From Methylobrevis albus (GTDB lineage Bacteria > Pseudomonadota > Alphaproteobacteria > Rhizobiales > Pleomorphomonadaceae), in NCBI RefSeq assembly GCF_015904235.1, contig NZ_JADZLT010000048.1, positions 1 to 64,000 of the forward strand: 64,000 nucleotides of DNA, in the 5' to 3' direction. Shown here piece by piece: positions 43,334 to 55,938 of this stretch; positions within the stretch are counted from its first letter, which is position 1, and each line of letters opens with the position of its first letter. The notes beneath the pieces were generated by a model. It saw only the letters and a list, made by a program, of their open reading frames with translations. It was not told where the DNA came from and ran no database searches. A program made the position numbers and the translations under genes.

Positions 43334-45979
43334 ATGCGCACCGACATCGCCACGCCCGTCCGCCTCGCCGATTATACCCCAAGTGCCTACGCCATCGACG
43401 GGGTGCGGCTCGACTTCGCGCTCGACATCGCGGCGAGCGTGGTGACGGCGGAGATCGGCTTTGCCCGGCGCGAGGGCACGGCGGCGGGGGCGCCGCTGGT
43501 GCTCGACGGCGACGAACTCACCCTCGCAAGCCTGCTGGTCGACGGCGTCGAGGTGCCGGCGGACGGCTACACCGCAGCACCGGACGGGCTGACGCTGCAT
43601 ACGCCGCCGGCCGAGCCGTTCACGCTGACGATCGTCACCAGGCTCAATCCGTCGGCGAACACCAAGCTGATGGGCCTCTACCGCACGGGCGGCAACTGGT
43701 GCACCCAGTGCGAGGCGGAAGGCTTCCGCCGCATCACCTATTTCCTCGACCGGCCGGACGTGCTCGCCGTCTACACCGTGCGCATCGAGGCGCCGCTGGC
43801 CGAAGCCCCGGTGCTGCTCGCCAACGGCAATCCGGTGGAGAGCGGCCCGGTGCCCGGCACCGACCGGCACTTCGCCGTCTGGCACGACCCGCACCCGAAG
43901 CCTTCGTACCTGTTCGCCCTCGTCGCGGGGGATCTCGGCCTCGTCGAGGACAGCTTCGTCACCATGTCGGGCCGCACCGTGCAGCTCGGCATCTATGTCG
44001 AGCACGGCAACGAGCCGCGCTGCGGCTATGCGATGGACGCGCTGAAGCGCTCGATGCGCTGGGACGAAACCGCCTTCGGCCGGGAGTACGACCTCGACGT
44101 GTTCAACATCGTTGCGGTGTCGGACTTCAACATGGGCGCGATGGAGAACAAGGGTCTCAATGTCTTCAACGACAAATACGTGCTCGCCGACCAGGACGTC
44201 GCCACCGACCAGGACTACGGCGGCATCGAGGCCGTCATCGCGCACGAATACTTCCACAACTGGACCGGCAACCGCATCACCTGCCGCGACTGGTTCCAGC
44301 TCTGCCTGAAGGAAGGGCTGACCGTCTTCCGCGACCAGGAGTTCACCGCCGACATGCGCTCGCGGCCGGTGAAGCGGATTTCGGACGTGCGGCTGCTGCG
44401 CAGCCACCAGTTCCCGGAGGACGGCGGGCCGCTGGCGCATTCGGTGCGGCCGGAAGTCTACAAGGAAATCAGCAACTTCTATACGGCGACGATCTATGAG
44501 AAGGGCTCGGAGGTCATCCGGCTGCTGAAGACGCTGATCGGCGACGACGCCTTCAAGGCCGGCATGGACCTCTACTTCGACCGGCACGACGGCGACGCCG
44601 CGACGATCGAGGATTTCGTCGCGTGCTTTGCGGAAGCCTCGGGGCGCGACCTGTCGCAGTTCATGCTGTGGTACCGCCAGGCCGGCACGCCGGTGCTCGA
44701 CATCCGCGACCACTACGACCCGGTCCGCAAGGAATACCGGCTGACGCTGGCGCAGACGCTCGCGCCGAGCCCCGGCCAGCCGACCAAGCTGCCGATGGTG
44801 CTGCCGGTGCGCTTCGGCCTCGTCGGCCCGAACGGCGGCGACATGGCGATCACGGCGGTGAGCGGCGCCGAGGTGAACGGCGACGTCATCGTGCTCGACC
44901 AGCCGGTGCACGAGATCGTCTTCTCCGGCATCGGCGAGCGGCCGGTGCCGTCGCTGCTGCGCGGCTTCTCCGCGCCGGTGCGGCCGGTGTTCAACCTGCC
45001 GATGTCGGACATCCTGTTCCTGATGCGGCACGACAGCGACCCGTTCAATCGCTGGCAGTCGGGCTCGACGATCGCGATGTACCTGCTCACCGCGGCAGCG
45101 CAGACGTTCGCCGCCGGCGGCACGCCGGAGATCGATCCCGCCTATGTGGCGGCGCTCGGCGAGATCGCCGGTGACGAAGGGCTCGATCCGGCGTTCCGCG
45201 CGCTGATGCTGGCGCTGCCGCAGGAGAACGACATCGCCCGCGAGATCGGCGACAACGTCGATCCGGACGCGGTGGCGCGGGCTTACCGCTTCGTGCGGCG
45301 CGAACTCGGCAGCCGGCTCGCGGCCAGCCTCGACGCCGTGCTCGGCGAGTACGGCCAGAGCGCGCCTTACGCGCCGGACGCCGCCGGCGCCGGCCGGCGG
45401 GCGCTCGCCAACGCCGCGCTCGACCTGCGCGCCGCCTCGGGCGACCCGGAAGCGATCTTCGCCGTCGTCGAGCGCTTCGAGACGGCGACCAACATGACCG
45501 ACCGGATCGCGGCGCTGTCGAGCCTCGTGCAGAACGGCGCGACGGAGGCACCGCGGGCGCTCGCCGCCTTCTACGAGCGTTTCTCGAAGGTGCCGCTGGT
45601 GGTCGACAAATGGCTCGCCGTGCAGGCGGCGGCGCCCGGCACCGCGACGCTGGACGCCGTGAAGGCGCTGACGCAGCACCCGGCGTTCTCGTTCCGCAAC
45701 CCGAACCGCATCCGCTCGCTGGTCGGCACCTTCGCCTCCGGCAACCCGGCGGCGTTCGGGCGGGCCGACGGCGCCGGCTTCGACTTCGTCGCCGACGTGG
45801 TGCTCAGGCTCGACGAGACCAACCCGCAGGTGGCGGCGCGGCTGCTGGTCAGCTTCCGCTCCTGGCGCTCGCTGGAGCCCGGGCGGCGCGCGAAGGCACA
45901 GGCGGCGCTGGAGCGCATCGTCGCCAAGCCCGAGCTCTCCCGCGACGTGCGCGACATCGCCGAGCGCTCGCTCGCCTGA
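43334..45979 (+). CDS. pepN: Aminopeptidase N (M1 family)
   Basis: Zn-dependent aminopeptidase of 881 residues that removes N-terminal amino acids from peptides in the cytoplasm. The substrate-binding GAMEN motif lies near residues 264-270 and the zinc site HEYFHNW near 303-309, followed by a downstream glutamate in LKEGLTVFRDQEF. Length and the DUF3458/C-terminal helical domain match bacterial PepN. The ATG at 43334 fits the family start; the open frame extends upstream to 42932 through sequence antisense to the CoA-transferase. Confidence 0.96.
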   Translation: MRTDIATPVRLADYTPSAYAIDGVRLDFALDIAASVVTAEIGFARREGTAAGAPLVLDGDELTLASLLVDGVEVPADGYTAAPDGLTLHTPPAEPFTLTIVTRLNPSANTKLMGLYRTGGNWCTQCEAEGFRRITYFLDRPDVLAVYTVRIEAPLAEAPVLLANGNPVESGPVPGTDRHFAVWHDPHPKPSYLFALVAGDLGLVEDSFVTMSGRTVQLGIYVEHGNEPRCGYAMDALKRSMRWDETAFGREYDLDVFNIVAVSDFNMGAMENKGLNVFNDKYVLADQDVATDQDYGGIEAVIAHEYFHNWTGNRITCRDWFQLCLKEGLTVFRDQEFTADMRSRPVKRISDVRLLRSHQFPEDGGPLAHSVRPEVYKEISNFYTATIYEKGSEVIRLLKTLIGDDAFKAGMDLYFDRHDGDAATIEDFVACFAEASGRDLSQFMLWYRQAGTPVLDIRDHYDPVRKEYRLTLAQTLAPSPGQPTKLPMVLPVRFGLVGPNGGDMAITAVSGAEVNGDVIVLDQPVHEIVFSGIGERPVPSLLRGFSAPVRPVFNLPMSDILFLMRHDSDPFNRWQSGSTIAMYLLTAAAQTFAAGGTPEIDPAYVAALGEIAGDEGLDPAFRALMLALPQENDIAREIGDNVDPDAVARAYRFVRRELGSRLAASLDAVLGEYGQSAPYAPDAAGAGRRALANAALDLRAASGDPEAIFAVVERFETATNMTDRIAALSSLVQNGATEAPRALAAFYERFSKVPLVVDKWLAVQAAAPGTATLDAVKALTQHPAFSFRNPNRIRSLVGTFASGNPAAFGRADGAGFDFVADVVLRLDETNPQVAARLLVSFRSWRSLEPGRRAKAQAALERIVAKPELSRDVRDIAERSLA

Positions 45980-46137
45980 GGCTTTCCGCGGCAGGCGAAG
46001 GTCTGCCGCGAAATAGTCCAAATTGATGGCGCTTGCCTCTGGACAAGGTGATTCTCCGCGATTCACACTGGTCTCGATTCGGGGCGTATTCCCGGTCCTC
46101 CACCTAGTCGCGCGTAGGCACCCAGAGGGGACGAGCG

Positions 46138-48555
<2,418 letters not shown>

Positions 48556-48630
48556 GGGGGAATGGTTTTTCGGGGCCCGGGCTCCCTAGTGCCGACCGTG
48601 AGGCTTTTCCTGGGTTTGCCCCCCTCCCCG

Positions 48631-48775
48631 CCCTCACCCTGAGGAGGCCCGGAACGGGCCGTCTCGAAGGGCGGGGGCGGCCCCGTTGTTCCCTGCCGCC
48701 ACAGGGGCGACCACCGTGGCCACCTCGTCCTTCGAGACGCGCCGCTGCGCGGCGCTCCTCAGGATGAGGTGGGAC
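48631..48775. repeat. Inverted pair of REP-like elements
   Basis: CCCTCACCCTGAGGAGGCCC...GTCTCGAAGGGCG at about 48631-48675 recurs in reverse orientation at about 48727-48775 (CTTCGAGACGCGCC...CTCAGGATGAGG). It is of a type frequent between alphaproteobacterial genes and fills most of the 290-bp gap between the convergent kinase gene and glnE. Confidence 0.8.
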
Positions 48776-48845
48776 AGAGGTCGGTCAGATTGGCGCCCGT
48801 GGATCAATCTGAAAGTGGTTGATCAACGCAGTGCGGCCCGGCCCG

Positions 48846-51800
48846 TCAAGCGCCCTGCGGCGCCTCGCCCGGCGGCTTCGGCTCCGCCTCGGGTTTGCGC
48901 GCGACCTTCCCCACCACCTTTTCGAACACCCCTCGCACGGCGGCCTGGGTCGCGGCGAGGTGCGCCTCCAGCGTCGCGATGCTCGGCATTTCGCCGGCGC
49001 GGACGACGAGGTCGAGGAAGCCGCGCGGGGCGTCGGCGACCTTGAAGTTGCCTTCGATGGCGAGGCGGATCAGCTGGGTGAGGTCGCTGTAGAGCGTCAG
49101 CGCCGGGATCAGCACGTCGGCATCCACGGCCTCCAGCACGCCGGCCTCCGCCGCGGCCCGCAACGCCGCCTCGGTCGAGGTCGACAGGATCTCCGGGTGA
49201 TCGTGGCCGTGCAGGAGTTCCAGAGCCTGCGCCACGAACTCGACGTCGAACAGGCCGCCGGGGGCGAGCTTCAGGTCCCAGATGTCCTTCGCCGGCCGGT
49301 CGGTCTCGACCCGGGCGCGCATGTCGGCGATGTCGAGCAGTGTCGCGGCGCGGTCGCGCGGCCGGGTCAGCGTCTCGGCGAGCACCGCCTCGATTTCGGC
49401 GGCGAAATCCTCCGGTCCGGCGACGACGCGGGCGCGGGTCAGCGCCATGTGCTCCCAGGTCCACGCGTCCTCGCGCTGGTAGCGCGCGAAGGCGTCGATG
49501 CGGGTGGCGAGCGGGCCGGAGTTGCCGGACGGGCGCAGCCGGAAATCGACGTCGTAGAGCTTGCCCTCCGCCGTCGGCGCCGACAGCGCGGTGACGAGGC
49601 GCTGGGTCAGCCTCGCGAAATACTGGCTCGGCGCCAGCGGCTTCGGCCCGTCCGAGGCGGCGGCCTCGCGGTCGTAGTCGTAGAGCAGGATCAGGTCGAG
49701 GTCGGAGGTCGCGGTCATCTCGCGGCCACCGAGCTTGCCGAGCGCGAGCAACGCCATGCGCCCGCCCGGCACCTTGCCGTGATTGCCCTCGAAGACGGCG
49801 ACGACGCGGCCGAGCACCGCGCGCAGCAGCGCATCGGCGAGGCGGGCGAAGGCGTCGCCGGCGCGGCGGGCGGAGAGCGTGCCCGACAGGATGCGCACGC
49901 CGATCAGGAACTGCTGCTCGTGCGCGAAGATGCGCGCCCGGTCGAGCGCCTCCTCGAACGAGCGGGCCTGCGCCAGCGTCTCGTCGAGGTGGCGGGCGAT
50001 CTCCTCCTCGTCCGGCACCGCGCCGAAGAAGGCCGGCTCCAGCACTGCGTCCATGACGTGGGCGCGGCGGGCGACGACCTGGGCGAGCCGCGGCGCCGTG
50101 CCCATGATGGTGGCGACGAGGTCGAGCAGATTGGGGTTGGCGCTGAGCAGCGAAAACAGCTGCACGCCGGTCGGCAGGCGCGAGAGGAAGGTGTCGAAGG
50201 CGTTGAAGGCCTGGTCGGCGGCGTCGGTGCGGGCGAAGGCGTCGAGCAGGCGCGGCGTGATCTCGGTCAGGATCTCGCGCGTCTTGGTGGAGCGCGTCGC
50301 CGGATAGCGGCCGAAGTGCCAGGCGCGGATCGCCCGCGTCACCTCCTCCGGCCGGCTGAAGCCGAGGCCGCGCAGGGTCTCGATGGTGCCGGGGTCGTCC
50401 TCGTCGCCGGTGAACACCATGTTGCCGCCATCGATGGCGAGCGACGCCTCCTGGTCGAAGAGTTCGCCGTAATGCCCGGTCACCAGCGTCAGCCGTTTCG
50501 TCAGCGCCGCGCCGAAGCTCGTCCCGTCGCCGAAGCCGGACAGGCGGGCGATGCGGTCGAGGCCGGCGGGGGTTTCCGGCAGGCGGTGGGTCTGCTCGTC
50601 GTTCACCATCTGGATGCGGTGCTCGACGGTGCGCAGGAAGACGTAGGCCTCGACCAGTTCGTCGCGCACCTGCGGCTGCAGCCAGCCGAGATCGACGAGG
50701 GCGGACAGCATCGGAACCGTCTCGCGGCCGCGCAGTTCGATATTGCGGCCGCCGGCGATCAGTTGCTGGGTCTGGACGAAGAACTCGATCTCGCGGATGC
50801 CGCCGCGGCCGAGCTTGATGTTGTGGCCGGCGACGGCGATGCGGCCGTGGCCCTTGTGGGCGTGGATCTGGCGCTTGATCGAGTGGATGTCGCGGATCGA
50901 GGCGTAGTCGAGGTATTTGCGCCAGATGAACGGGCCGATCTCGCGCAGGAAGCGATCGCCCGCGACGATGTCGCCGGCGCAGGGCCGCGCCTTGATCAGC
51001 GCCGCGCGCTCCCAGTTCTGGCCGATGCTCTCATAGTAGACGAAGGCGGCGGCGACCGAGATCGCCATGGCGGTGGCGCCGGGGTCGGGCCGCAGGCGCA
51101 GGTCGGTGCGGAAGGAATAGCCGTCGGCGGTGCGGTCCTGCAGGATGCGCACCATGCGGCGGACGAGGCGGACGAAGAAGGTCGCCGGTTCGACGCCCGG
51201 CGCCACCGGGGCGACCTCGGCGTCGTAGAAGACGATCAGGTCGACGTCGCTCGAATAGTTGAGCTCGAACGCGCCGTGCTTGCCCATGGCGAGCACAATC
51301 AGGCCGCTGCCGGCCTCGGGGTCGGCGGGATCGGGCGGCAGGAACTTGCCCTGGGCGGCGGCCTCGCGCAGCAGGAAGCGGATCGCGGCGGAGACCGAGG
51401 CGTCGGCGAGGCGGGTCAGCGCGCCGGTCACTTCGAACAGGCTCCAGACGCCGCCGAGGTCGGCGAGCGCGATCAGCAGCGCCGCCTCCTGCTTCACCTG
51501 GCGCAGCAGGCGCATCGCCTCGGCCTCGGTCGGCGGCACCTCGTCGCCGAGCCGGCCGACGAGCGCCGCCATGCGCGCCTCCGGCGCCTCGGTCAGGCAG
51601 GCGAGCACCCGCTCGGGCCGGCCGCGCATCAGGTCGCGCAGGAACGGCGCGTTGGCCATGGTGGAGACGAGCAAGTCGCGCGCCGCCGGCACGGCGACGA
51701 GCAGGTCGGCGAGCGCAGCAGCCTCCGGCGCGGCGACGGCGAGCACGTCGGCGAGGTCGGATTCGGCGGCGGCGCGGTCGGGGCCGAACGGCGGGACGTC

Positions 51801-51860
51801 CCGGATCCGGGCCGCGAGCGCGGCGGCGCCGCGCGGCGTCGCCTCTGCGTCAGCTGACAT
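48846..51860 (-). CDS. glnE: Bifunctional glutamine synthetase adenylyltransferase/adenylyl-removing enzyme
   Basis: A 1004-residue enzyme that adenylylates and de-adenylylates glutamine synthetase in answer to nitrogen status, through PII signalling. It contains two nucleotidyltransferase domains: the first with ELNYSSDVDLIVFYD (removing activity), the second with EMTATSDLDLILLYDYD (adenylylating activity), each followed by a GlnD-type helical domain. Length is usual. The ATG at 51860 has GAGGA 6 bp upstream; a GTG at 51872 is possible. The start overlaps the stop of the upstream histidine kinase, so co-transcription with the two-component system and degP is likely. Confidence 0.97.
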   Translation of the reverse strand: MSADAEATPRGAAALAARIRDVPPFGPDRAAAESDLADVLAVAAPEAAALADLLVAVPAARDLLVSTMANAPFLRDLMRGRPERVLACLTEAPEARMAALVGRLGDEVPPTEAEAMRLLRQVKQEAALLIALADLGGVWSLFEVTGALTRLADASVSAAIRFLLREAAAQGKFLPPDPADPEAGSGLIVLAMGKHGAFELNYSSDVDLIVFYDAEVAPVAPGVEPATFFVRLVRRMVRILQDRTADGYSFRTDLRLRPDPGATAMAISVAAAFVYYESIGQNWERAALIKARPCAGDIVAGDRFLREIGPFIWRKYLDYASIRDIHSIKRQIHAHKGHGRIAVAGHNIKLGRGGIREIEFFVQTQQLIAGGRNIELRGRETVPMLSALVDLGWLQPQVRDELVEAYVFLRTVEHRIQMVNDEQTHRLPETPAGLDRIARLSGFGDGTSFGAALTKRLTLVTGHYGELFDQEASLAIDGGNMVFTGDEDDPGTIETLRGLGFSRPEEVTRAIRAWHFGRYPATRSTKTREILTEITPRLLDAFARTDAADQAFNAFDTFLSRLPTGVQLFSLLSANPNLLDLVATIMGTAPRLAQVVARRAHVMDAVLEPAFFGAVPDEEEIARHLDETLAQARSFEEALDRARIFAHEQQFLIGVRILSGTLSARRAGDAFARLADALLRAVLGRVVAVFEGNHGKVPGGRMALLALGKLGGREMTATSDLDLILLYDYDREAAASDGPKPLAPSQYFARLTQRLVTALSAPTAEGKLYDVDFRLRPSGNSGPLATRIDAFARYQREDAWTWEHMALTRARVVAGPEDFAAEIEAVLAETLTRPRDRAATLLDIADMRARVETDRPAKDIWDLKLAPGGLFDVEFVAQALELLHGHDHPEILSTSTEAALRAAAEAGVLEAVDADVLIPALTLYSDLTQLIRLAIEGNFKVADAPRGFLDLVVRAGEMPSIATLEAHLAATQAAVRGVFEKVVGKVARKPEAEPKPPGEAPQGA

Positions 51861-53310
51861 GCTGGTCCTCACCCTGTTTCTTCTCGTCCGGCCGGTGCTC
51901 GTCGGCCGCCGGCAGCTGAATCACCGCGGCGAGGCCGGGGCCGGCATCGGCGAGGCGGAAGCTGCCGCCGGAATAGCGCGCGACCGCCGCGACGAGGCTG
52001 AGGCCGAGCCCGGAGCCCTGTCGGCTGCGGCTGGCGTCGAGCCGGACGAAGCGCTGCGTCGCGCGCTCGCGGTCCTGTTCGGGCACGCCCGGCCCCTCGT
52101 CGACCACGGAGAGATGCACCAGGGCGCCGGTGCGGCGGCCGACGATGCGGATGCGCGGCGGCGGTGCGTCCGCCCGGACGGTCTCCGTCTCGGGGTCCGG
52201 CAGCGCGTATTTTATCGCGTTGTCGATCAGGTTGGCGAGCGCCTGCGACAGCAGCGCCCGGTTGGCGTGCACCGGCAGCGGCCCTTCGACGTCGAGTTCG
52301 AGCCGGCCGCCGGCGTCCTCGACCACCGGCTCGTAGAGTTCGCCGACGTCGGCGAGCACCACGGCGGCGTCGAGGTCGCTCGCGACCTCACCGGCGGACC
52401 CGGCCTCGACGCGGGCGATGCGCAGCAGCGCGTCGAAGGTGCGGATCAGCGCATCGGCTTCCTCGACCGAGGTCTCGATCGCGGCGCGGTAGTCGGCGTC
52501 GCTGCGGGCGGTGCGCAGCACGGTCTCGAGGCGGGTGCGCAGGCGGGTGAGCGGCGTCTTCAGGTCGTGCGCGACGTTGTCGGAGACCTCTTTCAGGCCG
52601 ACCATCAACTGCTCGATCCGGTCGAGCATGCCGTTGAGGCTGCCGGCGAGGTTGTCGAACTCGTCGCCGGAGCCGACGACGTCGAGCCGCCGCGAAAGAT
52701 CGCCGGAGACGATCCGGCGCGAGGTCTCGGCGACACCCTCGACCCGCTTCAGCACGCGCCGGCCGACGAAGATCCAGCTCGCGAGCCCGGTGAGCGCGAT
52801 GACGATGATGGCGAGGCGCACCGAATCGCGGATGACGAGACCGAATTCCTCGCGCTCCGACACGTCGCGCCCGACCAGCAGGCGGAAGCCGCCGGGCAGC
52901 TGGAACACCTGCACCATCGCGGTGTAGTCGCGCGCGCCATCGCCCTCGAGCCGGCGGTAGATCACCGGCTGCGGGGTGCCGTCGGAATTGGCGAACACGG
53001 TCATCGGCAGGTCGGCGACGTTGCCGACGACGGTGCGGCCGGAGAAGTCGGTGACCATGTAGAGGCTGGCGCTTGGCCAGCGCGAACGCTGCAGCACGGT
53101 CTCGACCAGCCGGCGGATGCCGCCACGGCGATAATCCTCGGTCAGCGAGGCGATCTCGGCCGAGATCGAGCTCTCCTGCGTGCGCGAGAGCAAGGCCGTC
53201 GTGTTGTAGGAGATGTAGCCGAGCAGGAACGCCGTCAGGCCGCCGAAGACGACGAGGTACAGCAGCGACAGCTTGAGCGCGGTCGTGCGGAAGAGCCTAC
53301 GGAGCGCCAT
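51850..53310 (-). CDS. EnvZ-like membrane sensor histidine kinase
   Basis: A 486-residue kinase. Membrane helices are at about 12-32 and 162-184, flanking a periplasmic sensor region. A HAMP domain spans about 183-235 (FVGRRVLKRVEGVAETSRRI). The phospho-acceptor H248 is in NVAHDLKTPLTRLR, and the ATPase boxes are NLIDNAIKYA, VVDEGPGVP and GSGLGLSLV. It overlaps the OmpR-type regulator gene upstream and glnE downstream, so the pair is co-translated. A GTG one codon before the ATG is an alternative start. The signal sensed is unknown; linkage to degP suggests envelope state. Confidence 0.92.
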   Translation of the reverse strand: MALRRLFRTTALKLSLLYLVVFGGLTAFLLGYISYNTTALLSRTQESSISAEIASLTEDYRRGGIRRLVETVLQRSRWPSASLYMVTDFSGRTVVGNVADLPMTVFANSDGTPQPVIYRRLEGDGARDYTAMVQVFQLPGGFRLLVGRDVSEREEFGLVIRDSVRLAIIVIALTGLASWIFVGRRVLKRVEGVAETSRRIVSGDLSRRLDVVGSGDEFDNLAGSLNGMLDRIEQLMVGLKEVSDNVAHDLKTPLTRLRTRLETVLRTARSDADYRAAIETSVEEADALIRTFDALLRIARVEAGSAGEVASDLDAAVVLADVGELYEPVVEDAGGRLELDVEGPLPVHANRALLSQALANLIDNAIKYALPDPETETVRADAPPPRIRIVGRRTGALVHLSVVDEGPGVPEQDRERATQRFVRLDASRSRQGSGLGLSLVAAVARYSGGSFRLADAGPGLAAVIQLPAADEHRPDEKKQGEDQHVS

Positions 53311-53977
53311 CACGGATCATGTATCCCGCGCCGCGGATCGTGTGCAGCATGGGCTGGTCGAAGCCCTTGTCGATCTTGGCGCGCAGCCGCGAGATATGCA
53401 CGTCGATGACGTTGGTCTGCGGGTCGAAATGATAGTCCCAGACGTTCTCGAGCAGCATGGTGCGCGTCACCACCTGGCCGGCGTGGCGCATCAGATATTC
53501 GAGCAGGCGGAACTCGCGCGGCTGCAGCGGAATGTCGACGCTGCCGCGCTGGCAGGCGTGGGCGAGTCGGTCGAGCACCAGTTCACCGCAGCGATACTGC
53601 GTCTCGACCTCGACGGGGCGATTGCGGCGGGCGAGCACCTCGACGCGGGCGAGCAGCTCGGAAAAGGCATAGGGCTTGGTGAGATAGTCGTCGCCGCCGG
53701 CGCGCAGGCCCGCGACGCGGTCGTCGACCTGGCCGAGGGCGGAGAGGATCAGCACCGGCGTGGAATCACCGCGGCGGCGCATGTCGTCGACGATGGAGAG
53801 GCCGTCGCGCTTCGGCAACATCCGGTCGACGACCACGACCTCGAACCCACCGGCGGCCGCCTGCGCCTGTCCGTCGTCACCGTCCGCCGCATGCACCACG
53901 GCATGGCCCGCGTCTTCGAGCGCCTTGACGAGATAACCCGCCGCTTCCCGGTCGTCCTCGATCACCAGAATCCGCAT
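53297..53977 (-). CDS. OmpR-family response regulator
   Basis: A 226-residue regulator. The receiver domain (1-120) has the acidic pocket EDD (7-9), the phospho-acceptor D51 in VVVDRMLP and K101 in YLTKPYAF. The C-terminal winged helix (about 128-222) has REFRLLEYLMRHAGQVVTR and VDVHISRLRAKID, the OmpR/PhoB pattern. The start MRILVIEDD was chosen; 11 codons upstream are open but not conserved in appearance. It overlaps the kinase gene by 14 bp. Confidence 0.95.
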   Translation of the reverse strand: MRILVIEDDREAAGYLVKALEDAGHAVVHAADGDDGQAQAAAGGFEVVVVDRMLPKRDGLSIVDDMRRRGDSTPVLILSALGQVDDRVAGLRAGGDDYLTKPYAFSELLARVEVLARRNRPVEVETQYRCGELVLDRLAHACQRGSVDIPLQPREFRLLEYLMRHAGQVVTRTMLLENVWDYHFDPQTNVIDVHISRLRAKIDKGFDQPMLHTIRGAGYMIRDGAP

Positions 53978-54198
53978 TGCCCGCCCGTATCGCCCTTTCG
54001 AGCCCCCCACCGGCCGGACTTCCCGGGCCGAGGCTCATCTCTAGAGCAAATCGCCGAGCGGCGAAAATGACATTGAGGACAGGAACCGCCGCAGGGGCCG
54101 AAACGACGAACCGCAGGCCACCGGTAGATGGCCTGCGGCTCTGGTCGTCGGCCCGCCGCGCCGGAGGGACGGCGATGGCGGGCGCTGCGTTTGCCGCG

Positions 54199-55752
54199 TC
54201 AGACGCGCCCCAGGGAAAGCGCGACGAAGCGGACCTGATCGCCGGATCGCACGCGCATGAGCACGGCCTTGCGCCCGCTCTCGCTCGCCGTCCGGATGGA
54301 CTGTTCGATGTCGGCCGGGCGGCTGACCGCCTTGCCGCCGACTTCGAGGATGATGTCGCCTTCGGCGAGGCCGCGTTCGGCGGCCGGGCCATCGGGCGTG
54401 ACGCTGACGATCACCACGCCTTCCGCTTCCGGCTCGCGCGAGGAGGCCGGGGCGACGGTGAGGCCGAAGCTGTCGAGCCGGGTCGGCTCATCCGGAATCG
54501 GCGCCGGCGGGGTCAGCGCCGCCTGCTGCTGGTCCGCCGGCAGCGTGCCGAGTTCGACTTCCAGCGTCTGCGCCTCGCCGTTGCGCCAGATGCCGAGCGT
54601 GACCGTCGAGCCCGGGGCATAGCTCGCGATACGGCGGGCCAGTGCCCGCGGGCTATCGATGTCGGTGTCGTCGACCTTCAGCACGACGTCACCCGAGCGG
54701 ATGCCGGCGGCGATGCCGGGCCCGTCGGGCTGCGGCTCGGTGACCAGCGCGCCCGACGCCGTGTCGAGGCCGATCGAATCGGCGATGTCCTGGGTCACCG
54801 GCTGGATCTGCACCCCGAGCCAGCCGCGGGTGACGACGCCGTTCTCCTTCAGCGACTCGATCACGGTCGTGACCACCGCCGCCGGGATGGCGAAGCCGAT
54901 GCCGACCGAGCCGCCGGACGGCGAGAAGATCGCCGTGTTGACGCCGATCACCTCGCCCTGGAGGTTGAACGCCGGTCCGCCGGAGTTGCCACGGTTGATC
55001 GAGGCGTCGATCTGCAGGAAGTCGTCGTAGGGGCCGGCGCCGATGTCGCGGCCGCGGGCCGAGACGATGCCGACCGTGACCGAGCCGCCGAGGCCGAAGG
55101 GATTGCCGACGGCGACGACCCATTCGCCGACCTTCGGGTCCGCGTCAGCCAGGGTGACGTAGTTGAAGTCGTCGCGGCCGGTCACCTTCAGCAGGGCAAG
55201 ATCGGTTTTCGGGTCGGTGCCGACCACGGTCGCCTCGAGCTCGGACTGGTCGTTGAGCACGACCGTGACCTCGCTCGAATTCTCGACGACGTGATTGTTG
55301 GTGACCACGAAGCCGTCGGCGCTGACGAAGAAGCCGGAGCCCTGCGACTGGGCGAAGGGACGCGGCGAAGACGGCTCGTCGCCGCCGCGGCCACCGGGCA
55401 TCCCGGGAATGTTCGGCAGGCCGGGAATGCCCTCCTCGCCGAAGCGGCGGAAGAATTCCTGCAGCGGGTGATCGTCGGGGATCTGCGGGATCAGATTGCG
55501 CGAGGTCTGCCGGCTCGGCGCTTCGCCGCGCACGCGGATCGAAACGACGGCGGGCTGCACCCGCTCGACCAGGCTGGTGAAGTCGACCAGCGCGGTCGCC
55601 GGGGCTCCCTCGCTGACATTTTCAGCCGCGACTGGCGCGACGACGGCGAACGTCGCGACACTGGCGGCGAGTGCGGCCGTCAGGGCGGCCGACACGATGT
55701 GCCGCCTGCCCGACGTCCGGTTGATCTTCGGGCCGATCGATGAACCGATCAT
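54199..55752 (-). CDS. degP: Periplasmic serine protease/chaperone DegP (HtrA family)
   Basis: A 517-residue protease that degrades or refolds damaged periplasmic proteins. An N-terminal signal or anchor lies at about 16-44. The catalytic triad is H154 (TNNHVV), D184 (KTDLALLKV) and S257 (RGNSGGPA), all intact. Two PDZ domains follow, at about 305-395 and 420-515. A Pro/Gly-rich loop (about 85-135) matches the LA loop region. AGGAGGAG lies 11 bp before the ATG at 55752. The two-component genes follow in the same direction after a 221-bp gap; the position between cytochrome c maturation genes and a two-component system is conserved in rhizobia, as I recall. Confidence 0.95.
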   Translation of the reverse strand: MIGSSIGPKINRTSGRRHIVSAALTAALAASVATFAVVAPVAAENVSEGAPATALVDFTSLVERVQPAVVSIRVRGEAPSRQTSRNLIPQIPDDHPLQEFFRRFGEEGIPGLPNIPGMPGGRGGDEPSSPRPFAQSQGSGFFVSADGFVVTNNHVVENSSEVTVVLNDQSELEATVVGTDPKTDLALLKVTGRDDFNYVTLADADPKVGEWVVAVGNPFGLGGSVTVGIVSARGRDIGAGPYDDFLQIDASINRGNSGGPAFNLQGEVIGVNTAIFSPSGGSVGIGFAIPAAVVTTVIESLKENGVVTRGWLGVQIQPVTQDIADSIGLDTASGALVTEPQPDGPGIAAGIRSGDVVLKVDDTDIDSPRALARRIASYAPGSTVTLGIWRNGEAQTLEVELGTLPADQQQAALTPPAPIPDEPTRLDSFGLTVAPASSREPEAEGVVIVSVTPDGPAAERGLAEGDIILEVGGKAVSRPADIEQSIRTASESGRKAVLMRVRSGDQVRFVALSLGRV

Positions 55753-55938
55753 GGCGTCTGTCGCTCCTCCTGATGACGGGACCGTTCGGCAGATAGGGCC
55801 TGACGGGTCCGGAACCAAGACCACGGGCGTCCGCAATGGACGGGCCGGGCCCGGTTCGAGCCATCCATTGGTGCGACAGCGCGGAGAAGATGCCTAGTGA
55901 AATCCCTGTAAGCCGCGGGAATCACGGCCAAGACGGGG

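Noticed and set aside
48819..51857. A 1012-codon open frame antisense to glnE
   Set aside because: Shadow of GlnE, which has both nucleotidyltransferase domains.
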